A DNA stretch of 64,000 bases from an uncultured Pelagibacteraceae bacterium (GTDB lineage Bacteria; Pseudomonadota; Alphaproteobacteria; Pelagibacterales; Pelagibacteraceae). Made by a program: the position numbers and the translations under genes. Numbering within the stretch: position 1 is the first letter of the stretch; every line of letters starts with the position of its first letter. Positions 1 through 8,132 of this stretch are shown here, one piece after another. The DNA lies in assembly GCA_902593905.1 (NCBI GenBank), contig CACJKF010000001.1, positions 62,001 through 126,000 of the forward strand. Direction: 5' to 3'. The notes under the pieces were generated by a model. The model was given only the letters and a program-made list of their open reading frames with translations. It ran no database searches and was not told the origin of the DNA.

Positions 1-1252
1 ATTGATCTGGATTCATCCCTAAACACATAGAACAACCAGGTTGTCTCCACTCAAAACCTGCATCTTTAAAAATTTTATCTAATCCCTCTTTTTCGGCCTG
101 CTCTTTAACTAATCCAGAACCCGGTACGACCATAGCGCTGACATTATCGGCAATTTTTTTACCTTTCAAAAGATCAGCAGCTAATCTTAGATCCTCTATT
201 CTTCCATTAGTACAACTACCAATAAAAATCTTGTCAATTTTTATATCTGAAATTTTAGTGTTAGCTTTTAACCCCATATAATCAAGAGATCTTTTCATAG
301 CCATTTTTCTGTCTTCGTTCTTTTCATTTTCAGGATCAGGTACAAAACCAGTTACTGGTGATACGTCTTGAGGCGATGTCCCCCAAGTTACTAATGGTTC
401 TATATTTTTCCCATTTATATTTATCTCTTTATCAAATTTGCAGTCTTTGTCTGAATACAAAGTCCTCCAAAATTCTACAGCTTTAGTCCAATTTTCACCT
501 TCAGGCGACATCGTTTTACCTTTTAAATAATTAAATGTCTTTTCATCTGGTGCGATTAAACCCGCTCTAGCGCCAGCTTCAATAGTCATATTACAAATAG
601 TCATTCTCTCTTCCATGCTTAAGTTTTTGATTACATCTCCAGCGAATTCAATTACATATCCAGTTCCACCCGCAGTACCAATCGTACCAATAATTTTTAA
701 AATTACATCTTTTGCAGTTACACCCTTTGGTAAATTTCCATTAACGTTTATTCTTAAATTTTTTGATTTCTTCTGCATTAAAGTTTGCGTAGCAAGAACA
801 TGTTCGACTTCAGATGTTCCTATTCCAAAAGCTAACGCTCCGAATGCCCCGTGTGTTGCAGTATGGCTATCGCCACATACTATTACTGTTCCTGGCTGAG
901 TGAAACCTTGTTCGGGACCTATAATATGGACTATACCTTGACGCTTATCATTAACATCAAAAAGTTCTACTCCAAAGTCTTTGCAATTTTTTCTTAATGT
1001 TTCGACTTGTATTCTAGAATCCTCATCATTTATGCCTTTGGACCTATCCGTTGTAGGAACATTATGGTCGGGCACTGCAAGTGTTAATTCTGGTCGTCTA
1101 ACTTTCCTTTTTTGTAATCTGAGACCTTCAAAGGCTTGTGGACTTGTAACTTCATGGACTAAATGTCTATCAACGTAAATTAATGATGTTCCATCGCTTT
1201 GTTCATGAACAAGATGGTTTTCCCATATCTTATCGTATAGAGTTTTAGACAT
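1..1252 (-). CDS. leuC: 3-isopropylmalate dehydratase large subunit (C-terminus cut by window edge)
   Basis: Aconitase-family enzyme that isomerises 2-isopropylmalate to 3-isopropylmalate in leucine synthesis, working with LeuD. The minus-strand frame opens with ATG at 1252 ([15 protein letters not shown]) and runs off the left edge after 417 residues; the family is about 470, so some 50 C-terminal residues are missing. The three [4Fe-4S] cysteines are visible at residues 347 (GSCTNGR), 407 and 410 (GCSMCLGMN), the same positions as in E. coli LeuC, and the [14 protein letters not shown] motif is present. It starts 6 bp after the rplS stop, so it is probably read from the upstream ribosomal operon. 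Identification is secure. Confidence 0.97.
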   Translation of the reverse strand, partial: MSKTLYDKIWENHLVHEQSDGTSLIYVDRHLVHEVTSPQAFEGLRLQKRKVRRPELTLAVPDHNVPTTDRSKGINDEDSRIQVETLRKNCKDFGVELFDVNDKRQGIVHIIGPEQGFTQPGTVIVCGDSHTATHGAFGALAFGIGTSEVEHVLATQTLMQKKSKNLRINVNGNLPKGVTAKDVILKIIGTIGTAGGTGYVIEFAGDVIKNLSMEERMTICNMTIEAGARAGLIAPDEKTFNYLKGKTMSPEGENWTKAVEFWRTLYSDKDCKFDKEININGKNIEPLVTWGTSPQDVSPVTGFVPDPENEKNEDRKMAMKRSLDYMGLKANTKISDIKIDKIFIGSCTNGRIEDLRLAADLLKGKKIADNVSAMVVPGSGLVKEQAEKEGLDKIFKDAGFEWRQPGCSMCLGMNPDQ

Positions 1253-1258
1253 TAAATT

Positions 1259-1768
1259 TTATTTTTTTTCGCTAGTTGGCTTTTCAACTTTAGCTTCGAC
1301 TTTTGGAGCCTCTTTTTTAACTTCTTCAACTTTAGTCTCTTGCGTAACAGGCTCGATCGGTTTCACTTTTTGCTCCTCAGGCTTTACTGAAACATCAACA
1401 CCAATTTTCTTTTTAATTTTTTCAGCAATTCTTGCAGATTTTCCTTTTCTATCTCTTAAATAATAAAGTTTTGCTCTCCTTACTTTTCCTGATCTGATTA
1501 CTTTGATTGAGTCTACGTTAGGGCTATAAAGAGCAAAAGTTCTTTCTACTCCCTCACCGAATGAGATTTTTCTTACTGTAAATGAGGAGTTTATATCTCT
1601 GTTTTTTTTTGCAATACAGACGCCTTCGAAGTATTGAATTCTCTCTCTTTTACCCTCAACAATTTTAACACCCACTTTTATTGTGTCTCCAGGAGAAAAG
1701 TCTGTAATTTTTTTATTAGCAACTATTTTTTTAATTGCTGCTTTATTTATGTCTTCAATGTTTTTCAT
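1259..1768 (-). CDS. rplS: 50S ribosomal protein L19 with charged C-terminal tail
   Basis: Ribosomal protein L19, located at the interface between the subunits. Residues 1 to about 118 match the whole family, including [22 protein letters not shown] and the [17 protein letters not shown] end. The protein continues to 169 residues, whereas E. coli L19 is 115. The extra ~50 residues are a Lys/Glu/Pro/Val-rich low-complexity tail with no recognisable domain. The start overlaps the 3' end of trmD by 14 bp, so the two are probably translationally coupled. Order rpsP-trmD-rplS is the classic one. Confidence 0.97.
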   Translation of the reverse strand: MKNIEDINKAAIKKIVANKKITDFSPGDTIKVGVKIVEGKRERIQYFEGVCIAKKNRDINSSFTVRKISFGEGVERTFALYSPNVDSIKVIRSGKVRRAKLYYLRDRKGKSARIAEKIKKKIGVDVSVKPEEQKVKPIEPVTQETKVEEVKKEAPKVEAKVEKPTSEKK

Positions 1769-2456
1769 TTTTTTTCTCTAAATATTTTTTCCAAAGATCG
1801 GGTCTCTGGCGACGTGTTATAGCCTCAGATTGAGATAAACGCCACCCTTTTATTTTGGCGTGATCGCCTGAAAATAAGACTTCTGGTGGGCTTTTGCCTT
1901 CCCATTCTCTGGGTTTAGTATATTGAGGATATTCTAAAAGATGATTTTCAAAACTTTCCTCTTTAGTAGAATCTTTATTTCCAAGTACTCCAGGTAATAA
2001 TCTTATTAAAGCGTCAACTAGCACAAAAGAAGCTGGCTCCCCCCCTGATAGGATAAAGTCACCTACACTGTATTCTTCAATATTTCTTGTCTCTAATAGT
2101 CTTTGATCTACACCCTCAAAATGACCACAGATAAGATTTAAGTTTTTCTCTTTAACTAATGATCTAGCAACATTTTGATCAAATTTTTTTCCTCTTGGAG
2201 ATAAGTAAATAATTTTTTCTCCTTTTTTTATATTCTTATCAAGAGCTGATGCTAATATATCAGGACGTAAAAGCATTCCACTTCCACCTCCAAAAGGAGT
2301 GTCGTCTACTGTTCCGTGATTATCTTTCGAATAGTCTCTAATATTTATTACTTTTAAATTCCAAATTTTGTTTTCCTTTGCCTTTTTAAATATTCCAATT
2401 TCTAAAGGACCAGGAAATAAATCTGGGTATAAAGTAAAAATTTTTACTTCTAGCAT
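1755..2456 (-). CDS. trmD: tRNA (guanine-N1)-methyltransferase
   Basis: SPOUT-class methyltransferase that makes m1G37 in tRNAs with G36, preventing +1 frameshifting. The 233 residues match the family length. Diagnostic segments are the N-terminal [17 protein letters not shown], the [16 protein letters not shown] loop, the trefoil-knot SAM site GHFEGVDQR followed by [15 protein letters not shown], and the C-terminal [11 protein letters not shown]. It lies directly downstream of rpsP, with no rimM gene between them, unlike the usual rpsP-rimM-trmD-rplS order. Confidence 0.98.
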   Translation of the reverse strand: MLEVKIFTLYPDLFPGPLEIGIFKKAKENKIWNLKVINIRDYSKDNHGTVDDTPFGGGSGMLLRPDILASALDKNIKKGEKIIYLSPRGKKFDQNVARSLVKEKNLNLICGHFEGVDQRLLETRNIEEYSVGDFILSGGEPASFVLVDALIRLLPGVLGNKDSTKEESFENHLLEYPQYTKPREWEGKSPPEVLFSGDHAKIKGWRLSQSEAITRRQRPDLWKKYLEKKNEKH

Positions 2457-2473
2457 CTCTAATTACCTTTTTG

Positions 2474-3025
2474 TTAAGCCTTTTTTTCTTCCTTCTTCGG
2501 TTCTTCCTTTTTAGCTTCTGCCTTTGGTTGTTCCTGTTTAGGACTCTCTTTTTTAGCTTCTGCTTTAGGTTGCTCCTTCTTCGGCTCTTCCTTTTTAGCT
2601 TCTGCTTTTGGTTGTTCCTTTTTAGGGTCCTCTTTTTTAGCTTCCGCTTTTTGATCTGGCTTTTTACCGTCAGCTGCTGGAGCGTCTTTTTTAGTTTCTT
2701 CTTTCTTATCTCCTTCAGCTTTTTTTCTATCTTTTTTTGGTATTGCCTTTTGAGGATTGTTCCCAGGTTTTGGCATCGGCATTAGCTGTACCTCTCCTAG
2801 TAATCTAGAAACTCTCATCGTTGGCTGAGCTCCTTTGCTCATCCAATATTTTACTCTTTCTGCTTCTACTTTTATTCTTTCCTTTTTATCTTTAGGAAGC
2901 AATGGATTGTAAGAGCCAATTTTTTCAATAAATTTCCCATCTCTCGGGTACCTACTGTCAGCAATTACAATTTTATAAATGGGTCTTTTTCTTACTCCAC
3001 CCATTGATAGTCTTATTCTTAACAT
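2474..3025 (-). CDS. rpsP: 30S ribosomal protein S16 with repeat-bearing C-terminal tail
   Basis: Ribosomal protein S16, a small-subunit assembly protein. Residues 1 to about 85 are the normal fold (LRIRLSMGGVRKRPIYKIV, SRYPRDGKFIEKIGSYNPL, GAQPTMRVSRLL). The protein runs to 183 residues, while E. coli S16 has 82. The extra ~100 residues are Lys/Glu/Pro/Ala-rich; residues 126-181 are four near-identical 14-residue repeats of the form KAEAKKEEPKKEQP. ATG at 3025 follows an AGGAA-type ribosome site. The gene lies 10 bp downstream of ffh in the same operon. Confidence 0.97.
   Translation of the reverse strand: MLRIRLSMGGVRKRPIYKIVIADSRYPRDGKFIEKIGSYNPLLPKDKKERIKVEAERVKYWMSKGAQPTMRVSRLLGEVQLMPMPKPGNNPQKAIPKKDRKKAEGDKKEETKKDAPAADGKKPDQKAEAKKEDPKKEQPKAEAKKEEPKKEQPKAEAKKESPKQEQPKAEAKKEEPKKEEKKA
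2483..2650 (-). repeat. 42-bp tandem repeat inside rpsP
   Basis: Four tandem 42-bp units encode residues 126-139, 140-153, 154-167 and 168-181 of S16. Each unit keeps the KAEAKKE core and a P-K-x-E pattern. Variation is mostly single substitutions (E to D or S, K to Q), which suggests fairly recent unit duplication within the coding frame. Confidence 0.85.
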
Positions 3026-3035
3026 TTTATTCCTT

Positions 3036-4388
3036 TCATTTTAGTTGATTGAGCATTTCATCCGGAATCATCCCAGATGGAATTTTTTTTCCTTGAGACA
3101 TTTTTTTCATCATGTCTGACATCATTTTAAATTGTTTTAATAGTTTATTAATTTTTGAAACATCTACACCTGCTCCTTTAGAAATTCTTTTACGTCTTGA
3201 TCCGCTAATAATTTTTGGATTTTCTCTTTCATTTTTAGTCATTGATAAAATTATTGCTTCATTCTCCACTAACATTTTTTCATCTATATTTGCTTGATCC
3301 ATTTTTGCTTTCATTTTATTCACTCCTGGTAACATAGACATAACACCTTCCATTCCGCCCATTTTTTTCATTTGCCTTAATTGCGAAAGATATGAGTCCA
3401 TTGTAAATATTCCTTTTTTTAATTCATCTTCTGTCTCTTTAATTTTTTCTTCACTTAAATCTTGTTGAGCTTTTTCTACTAAAGTTACTACATCACCCAT
3501 TCCCAAGATTCTGTTAGCTAATCGGTCAGGATGGAAAAGTTCAAGATCAGTAATTTTTTCTCCAACTCCGATATATTTAATTGGTTTTCCCGTCACGTGT
3601 TTCATGCTTAATGCTGCACCACCTCTTGCATCACCATCAATTCGTGTAAGGATAATTCCAGAAAGATTAACAGCAGTATCAAATTCTTTTGCAATATTTA
3701 CAGCAATTTGTCCTGTTAATGAATCGGCTACTAAAATTGTTTCAGCTGGTTTTGTAATATCTTTTATTTGCTTAATCTCAGACATCATAGGTAAATCTAT
3801 CTGAGTTCTTCCTGCGGTATCAAATATAATAACATCTGAGCCATTAAGGTTAGCTGCATTTAGTGCTCTTTTAGTAATGTCAATAGGTTGTTGCTTTTCA
3901 ACTATAGGCAGACATTGAATTTCATTTGCTTCAGCAAGTAATTTAAGTTGTTCTTGAGCAGCTGGCCTATAAACATCTAAACTTACTACCATCACTTTTT
4001 TTTTATAATTCTTCTCTATATTTTTTGCTAACTTTACTGCAGACGTAGTTTTACCTGAACCCTGTAATCCAACTAATAAAAGTGAAACTGGCGGAACAGC
4101 TTTGAAGTTAAGTTCCTCATTTTTGGAGCCTAAAATATTTACTAGTTCATCGTAAACAATTTTAACTATCATCTGGCCAGCAGATGTTGATTTTATAATT
4201 TCTTTACCAATAGCTTTTGGTTTTATATTGGCTATAAATTCTTTAGTGACAGGAAGAGCTACATCAGCCTCTAATAAGGCTAATCTTATCTCTTTTAAGC
4301 CGGAGTCAACCTGTTCCTCAGTCAATGAGGGAGCACTTTTTAGCTTAGAAAAAATACTTTCTAATTTATTTGTTAAATTTTCAAACAT
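3036..4388 (-). CDS. ffh: signal recognition particle protein Ffh (SRP54)
   Basis: GTPase subunit of the signal recognition particle, which delivers ribosomes making membrane proteins to FtsY. I choose ATG at 4388 (MFENLTNKLESIFSKL), the normal family N-terminus, giving 450 residues; an upstream in-frame GTG at 4406 would add six residues. The NG domain has P-loop GLQGSGKTT at about 107-115, DVYRPAA, DTAGRT and TRIDGDARGGAALS. The Met-rich M domain ends in the RRKRISKGAG helix that binds SRP RNA. First gene of the operon with rpsP, trmD, rplS and leuC; the receptor gene ftsY lies just across the divergent gap. Confidence 0.98.
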   Translation of the reverse strand: MFENLTNKLESIFSKLKSAPSLTEEQVDSGLKEIRLALLEADVALPVTKEFIANIKPKAIGKEIIKSTSAGQMIVKIVYDELVNILGSKNEELNFKAVPPVSLLLVGLQGSGKTTSAVKLAKNIEKNYKKKVMVVSLDVYRPAAQEQLKLLAEANEIQCLPIVEKQQPIDITKRALNAANLNGSDVIIFDTAGRTQIDLPMMSEIKQIKDITKPAETILVADSLTGQIAVNIAKEFDTAVNLSGIILTRIDGDARGGAALSMKHVTGKPIKYIGVGEKITDLELFHPDRLANRILGMGDVVTLVEKAQQDLSEEKIKETEDELKKGIFTMDSYLSQLRQMKKMGGMEGVMSMLPGVNKMKAKMDQANIDEKMLVENEAIILSMTKNERENPKIISGSRRKRISKGAGVDVSKINKLLKQFKMMSDMMKKMSQGKKIPSGMIPDEMLNQLK

Positions 4389-4404
4389 TTTCAAAACATC
4401 CAAC

Positions 4405-4506
4405 ACCTATCGCACTAGTGGGCGAACCTTCGCTGACTAGTGTCGACACTCTTGTTTTCAAGAGCACCGCAAAAACATGTGTATTTGCGGAAAGTTTGAG
4501 GAAACT
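4405..4506. ncRNA. putative structured RNA element between ffh and dapF (four hairpins)
   Basis: The divergent gap between ffh and dapF carries four inverted repeats in a row. Hairpin 1 has arms CACTAGT 4413-4419 and ACTAGTG 4436-4442, with an inner GCGA/TCGC stem. Hairpin 2 is CTCTTG-TTTT-CAAGAG at 4449-4464. Hairpin 3 is CCGCAAA 4467-4473 with TTTGCGG 4484-4490. Hairpin 4 is AGTTT-GAGG-AAACT at 4493-4506. Such density is unusual in this DNA and implies a folded RNA on either strand: an ffh leader on the minus strand, a dapF leader, or a small RNA. The SRP-RNA signature (GGAA loop followed by AGCAG) is absent. I recall from memory, unverified, that ffh-associated structured motifs have been proposed for Pelagibacter. 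Confidence 0.55.
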
Positions 4507-4552
4507 ACAATTTGGGGTTTTAAAAGTCAATGAATAATTATACTAATCAATT

Positions 4553-5371
4553 ATGGCAACGATTAACGCATATAAAATGGATGGATTGGGTAATGATTTC
4601 ATTATTATCGATAGAAGATCAAGTCCTATTAATTTGACAAAAGATAAAATTATTGAGTTGGGAAAAAGAACTAATATTGGTTTTGATCAAATAATTTTTA
4701 TTGAAAAAGAAAAAGAGAATTCTTTTCCGATAACAATTTTTAATTCTGACGGTGGTGAAGTAAGTGCCTGCGGCAATGGTTCGAGATGTGTTGCCTATCT
4801 TTTGAGTAAAAATTTAAATGCTGATCGAATCAAATTAAAAACAAGTAATCGGGTTCTTAATGCCAAAATAGTTGATAATTTAATGGTAGAACTTGAAATG
4901 GGGAAACCTTTATTTAATTTTGAGGACATTCCGATTTCAAAAATAGAAAATCCTGCTGATGTCACATTAGATATTAGAGGCAAAAAATTTACTGGTGGTT
5001 TTTGTCTAAATGTAGGAAACCCCCATATAGTTTTTTTTGTAAATGATTGTTTTAAATATGATTTGAAAGTAATAGGACCTTTGATTGAAAATCATAAATT
5101 ATTTCCTGAAAAAACTAATGTAACATTTGCTCAAATTTTAGATAAAAGAAATATTTTAGTAAATGTTTGGGAAAGAGGTGCTGGGCTTACCAAAGCATGT
5201 GGAACAGCAGCTTGCGCGACTGCTGTTGCAGGAAACAAAAATAAATTAGTTGAAAATAAAGTGGCTATTAAATTTAAAGAGGGTGTCCTAAATATAGTTT
5301 TAGATGAAACAAATAATATATTTATGACTGGGCCAGTGTCAGAAATAAAGAACATAAAAGTAGAAATATAA
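4553..5371 (+). CDS. dapF: diaminopimelate epimerase
   Basis: Cofactor-independent epimerase converting LL- to meso-diaminopimelate for lysine and peptidoglycan synthesis. The 272 residues are the usual length. The two catalytic cysteines are in place: Cys73 in SACGNGSRCVA and Cys216 in TKACGTAACATAV. ATG at 4553 gives the standard MDGLGNDFIIID N-terminus a few residues in. ftsY follows after 1 bp. Many alphaproteobacteria have an mtaB-type tRNA methylthiotransferase gene between dapF and ftsY; none is present here. Confidence 0.98.
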   Translation: MATINAYKMDGLGNDFIIIDRRSSPINLTKDKIIELGKRTNIGFDQIIFIEKEKENSFPITIFNSDGGEVSACGNGSRCVAYLLSKNLNADRIKLKTSNRVLNAKIVDNLMVELEMGKPLFNFEDIPISKIENPADVTLDIRGKKFTGGFCLNVGNPHIVFFVNDCFKYDLKVIGPLIENHKLFPEKTNVTFAQILDKRNILVNVWERGAGLTKACGTAACATAVAGNKNKLVENKVAIKFKEGVLNIVLDETNNIFMTGPVSEIKNIKVEI

Positions 5372-5372
5372 A

Positions 5373-6293
5373 ATGGGAATTTTTGATAAGTTTAAATCAG
5401 GACTTGGAAAAAGTTCATCAAGTCTTACAGACGGCTTTAAAGATATTTTTTCTAAAAAAAAGATTGATTCAACAATACTTCAAGAATTTGAAGAATTAAT
5501 TATTTCATCTGATGCTGGCGTTGATGTAGCCAAAGAACTTAGAAAAGATTTTGAGAGCTTAAAAGTAGACAAAAAATTAGATAATCACAAAGAAATTTTG
5601 AAGCTCCTAGCTGATAAGTTAGCAATAAATCTTCAAAAGTACGAAAAAGATTTAAGCTTAATGGGAAATGCTAAATCTGCTGTAATTGTTATTTCTGGTG
5701 TGAACGGTGTTGGAAAAACAACTAGTATTGGAAAACTTGGAAAGTACTTTAAAGACAATAATAGATCCGTTGTATTTGGAGCTGCAGACACTTTTAGAGC
5801 AGCAGCCATAGATCAACTACAAGTATGGGCCGCAAAAGTAAAAGTAGATATAATTAAGTCAGAAATTAATAGCGACCCGGCTTCAGTTGCTTATAAAACT
5901 GCTGAATTTGCAAAAAAAAATGAAATTGATGTTGCTTTGATTGATACAGCAGGAAGACTACAAAATAAAAAAAATTTAATGGAAGAATACAAAAAGATTA
6001 TCAATGTCTTGAAAAAAATTGATGAGTCTTTTCCTAACGAAGTAATTCTAGTTCTTGATGCAACTACTGGCCAAAATGCATTAAATCAAGTCGAAGAATT
6101 TAGTAAAATACATGATCTAACCGGGCTTATAATTACTAAACTTGATAGCACTGCAAAAGGCGGGGTAGTGCTTGCTATTTGTAAGAAATATAATTTACCT
6201 ATTGTTGCAATCGGAATGGGAGAAAAAGAAGATGACTTACAACCGTTCAATGCTGAATATTTTTCAAAAGCTCTTTTGGGTATTGAAACCTAA
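5373..6293 (+). CDS. ftsY: signal recognition particle receptor FtsY
   Basis: SRP receptor GTPase that docks Ffh-ribosome complexes at the inner membrane. The 306-residue protein is essentially only the NG domain; the long acidic N-terminal A domain of E. coli FtsY is missing, as in many alphaproteobacteria. The N domain spans about 1-95. The P-loop GVNGVGKTTS is at 109-118, followed by AADTFRAAAIDQL, DTAGRLQNKKNLMEE and TKLDSTAKGG. The 3' end overlaps the convergent hydrolase gene by 30 bp. Confidence 0.98.
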   Translation: MGIFDKFKSGLGKSSSSLTDGFKDIFSKKKIDSTILQEFEELIISSDAGVDVAKELRKDFESLKVDKKLDNHKEILKLLADKLAINLQKYEKDLSLMGNAKSAVIVISGVNGVGKTTSIGKLGKYFKDNNRSVVFGAADTFRAAAIDQLQVWAAKVKVDIIKSEINSDPASVAYKTAEFAKKNEIDVALIDTAGRLQNKKNLMEEYKKIINVLKKIDESFPNEVILVLDATTGQNALNQVEEFSKIHDLTGLIITKLDSTAKGGVVLAICKKYNLPIVAIGMGEKEDDLQPFNAEYFSKALLGIET

Positions 6294-7079
6294 AAAATTT
6301 CTCAAAGCATTCATCAGTTGATCATTAAATTCCATCATGTGATCGTCGTTATCAGAAAAGTAACTGAATTTTGGGTTATTCGCCTTTTCAAATAACTCTA
6401 TACCCATTTTAAAAGGAACAACATCATCTCTCTTACCGTGCATAATCAAAATAGGAATATTTATATTCTTAATCTTTTTTAAAGAGTCGTATCTGTCTTT
6501 AATCAATAATTCGATAGGTAAATATGGATAATAAATTTTAGCTGCATCAGCGATTGATGTAAAAGGTGATTCTAAAACAATGCCAGCAAATGAATTGTCT
6601 TGGCCCAATTCTGTAGCTACACCTGTGCCTAATGACTCACCATATAAGATTATATTTTTATTTTCAATTCCATTACTATTAAGCCATTCAACTGATTTTC
6701 TAGCGTCATTATACAAATTTTTCTCTGTTGGTTTGCCTGAATTACCACTGAACCCTCTCCATGAAATAATAAGAATATTTATATCTAGTTTATTTAATTC
6801 ATTAAGCTTATGAACTCTATTTGTTAGATCACCTGCATTTCCATGAAAAAATAAAATTGTTTTATTTTTTTTTTTATCTTTTTCTAAAAACCATGATTTA
6901 AGTTTTATATTCTTGTCAACATCAATAAAAACTTCTTTGTATTCAAATTGAATTTCGTCTCCTGTGTAGTTATTTTCACTAGGGTGATAAAGTAATTTTC
7001 TTTGGTACAGGTAAGTGAAAAGTGCAATTATAATGTAAGCTAAAATAATTGATGATAATGCTATGTAAAGATACTTCAT
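6264..7079 (-). CDS. alpha/beta hydrolase, membrane-anchored (BEM46/ABHD-like)
   Basis: Predicted serine hydrolase of 271 residues. A single N-terminal hydrophobic helix (residues about 4-24) should anchor it in the inner membrane. The fold is shown by the oxyanion segment FFHGNAGD (78-84), nucleophile elbow GESLG with Ser149, Asp at 218 or 219 in HGKRDDVVP and His247 in DNDDHMMEF. These fit the YfhR/BEM46 subgroup, whose substrates are generally unknown. It shares 4 bp with the upstream EamA gene and overlaps ftsY tail to tail by 30 bp. No substrate can be assigned. Confidence 0.88.
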   Translation of the reverse strand: MKYLYIALSSIILAYIIIALFTYLYQRKLLYHPSENNYTGDEIQFEYKEVFIDVDKNIKLKSWFLEKDKKKNKTILFFHGNAGDLTNRVHKLNELNKLDINILIISWRGFSGNSGKPTEKNLYNDARKSVEWLNSNGIENKNIILYGESLGTGVATELGQDNSFAGIVLESPFTSIADAAKIYYPYLPIELLIKDRYDSLKKIKNINIPILIMHGKRDDVVPFKMGIELFEKANNPKFSYFSDNDDHMMEFNDQLMNALRNFLGFNTQKSF

Positions 7080-7978
7080 ACTTTTTTTCTAGCGAAATAA
7101 ACTCCGGTAAAAACCAGTAAGCCTCCTAAATAATGAAAACTAAGAAGAGGTTCTTCAAAAATTATAATTCCAAAGATAGATCCATAAACTGCAAATAAGT
7201 ATAAAGTAAACCCGGCAAAGGATGCGCCTACATATTTTTGTAACCGAGTATATAAAGAGAAAGCTATAATACTTGGAGAAATAGCAGCAAATACAATCCA
7301 GAACAAAAATGTTTGATTGTAGTTTGTCTTAGCAAAGTAAATATTTTCTAAAATAAAAAATGGAAAAAGTGATATAAATCCAAACATTGCGATTAAAGTA
7401 AATCGAGCCATTAAACTAAATTTTGATTTCCAATTTAATAAATAAATTGAGTAAAGAGCCCAACCTAAAGCTGCTCCCAAAACCCATAGATCACCTGTTG
7501 TAAAATTTAGATTTATTAAAAAATCCAAATTACCTTTAGATATAATCGTGAAAACACCTGCAATACAAATTAGAAGTCCCATTATCCTAAAAAAATTAAT
7601 TTTTTCTTTAAAGAATAAAATTGATAAAAAGATTATAATTACTGGTGAAGATGTATAGATTATACCAATATTTGCCATTGTTGTTGTCATGCCTGCAAGA
7701 TTTGGGAAAGCTCCACAAATACCACAACCCATTGAACCTAAAAAAAAAAGCTTAAAAAATTCTTTATTTAAATCTTTTTTATTTTTTAAGATTTCGCTGA
7801 AAAAAAATGGAAATAATATTATGAAAACAGTAAGCCATCGCCAAAATGCTAGAGAAATAGGAGGCACTGACTCAACACCGCCTCTTGCAACAATAGTATT
7901 TGTAGCCATAAAAATCGGCTGAATTAACAAAAGTAGATAAGGAGCGTAAGGATTATTTTTTGTCAATGAAGGCTTCAT
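7076..7978 (-). CDS. EamA/DMT-family transporter
   Basis: Integral membrane protein of 300 residues with about ten hydrophobic segments arranged as two EamA repeats, typical of drug/metabolite transporters that export or import amino acids and other metabolites. Supporting segments are the N-terminal PIFMATNTIVARGGVESVPP, the glycine-rich SSPVIIIFLSILFFKEKI end of repeat one and the FEEPLLSFHYLGGLLVFTGVY end of repeat two. It overlaps the small upstream gene by 26 bp and the downstream hydrolase by 4 bp, so it belongs to the TRAP-amidase transcription unit. Substrate unknown. Confidence 0.9.
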   Translation of the reverse strand: MKPSLTKNNPYAPYLLLLIQPIFMATNTIVARGGVESVPPISLAFWRWLTVFIILFPFFFSEILKNKKDLNKEFFKLFFLGSMGCGICGAFPNLAGMTTTMANIGIIYTSSPVIIIFLSILFFKEKINFFRIMGLLICIAGVFTIISKGNLDFLINLNFTTGDLWVLGAALGWALYSIYLLNWKSKFSLMARFTLIAMFGFISLFPFFILENIYFAKTNYNQTFLFWIVFAAISPSIIAFSLYTRLQKYVGASFAGFTLYLFAVYGSIFGIIIFEEPLLSFHYLGGLLVFTGVYFARKKV

Positions 7979-8132
7979 AGAACATCATTACAATTACCAT
8001 ACCCATTAAAATATAAACTGGAAGCACATCAAAAAATCCTATCATCATAGATCTCGTCAATGTTGTGGCCAAACCAATTAAAAAAATGGTGCAGAGTGCA
8101 ACGCCAATTATTATTGTAATTTTATCCTTCAT
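7953..8132 (-). CDS. small two-helix membrane protein, unknown function
   Basis: A 59-residue protein from ATG at 8132 (MKDKITIIIGVALC); a TTG at 8150 would make it 65. Two hydrophobic stretches are separated by a short loop (TRSMMIGFFD), so it is probably a bitopic inner-membrane protein. It lies between the amidase and the EamA gene with overlaps at both ends, which argues that it is a real translated gene. I do not recognise a family. Confidence 0.6.
   Translation of the reverse strand: MKDKITIIIGVALCTIFLIGLATTLTRSMMIGFFDVLPVYILMGMVIVMMFYEAFIDKK

Noticed and set aside
2483-2650. CRISPR-like or mobile repeat in rpsP
   Set aside because: The 42-bp units are directly tandem, in frame and encode the protein tail, so they are coding repeats.
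2471-2785. Hydrophobic plus-strand reading frame opposite rpsP
   Set aside because: It is the antisense shadow of the Lys/Glu repeat tail (Leu/Phe/Ser-rich) with no ribosome site or family likeness.
4405-4506. Signal recognition particle RNA (ffs) between ffh and ftsY operons
   Set aside because: The location is tempting but neither strand has the GGAA tetraloop followed by AGCAG of bacterial SRP RNA, and the hairpins are separate rather than one long rod.
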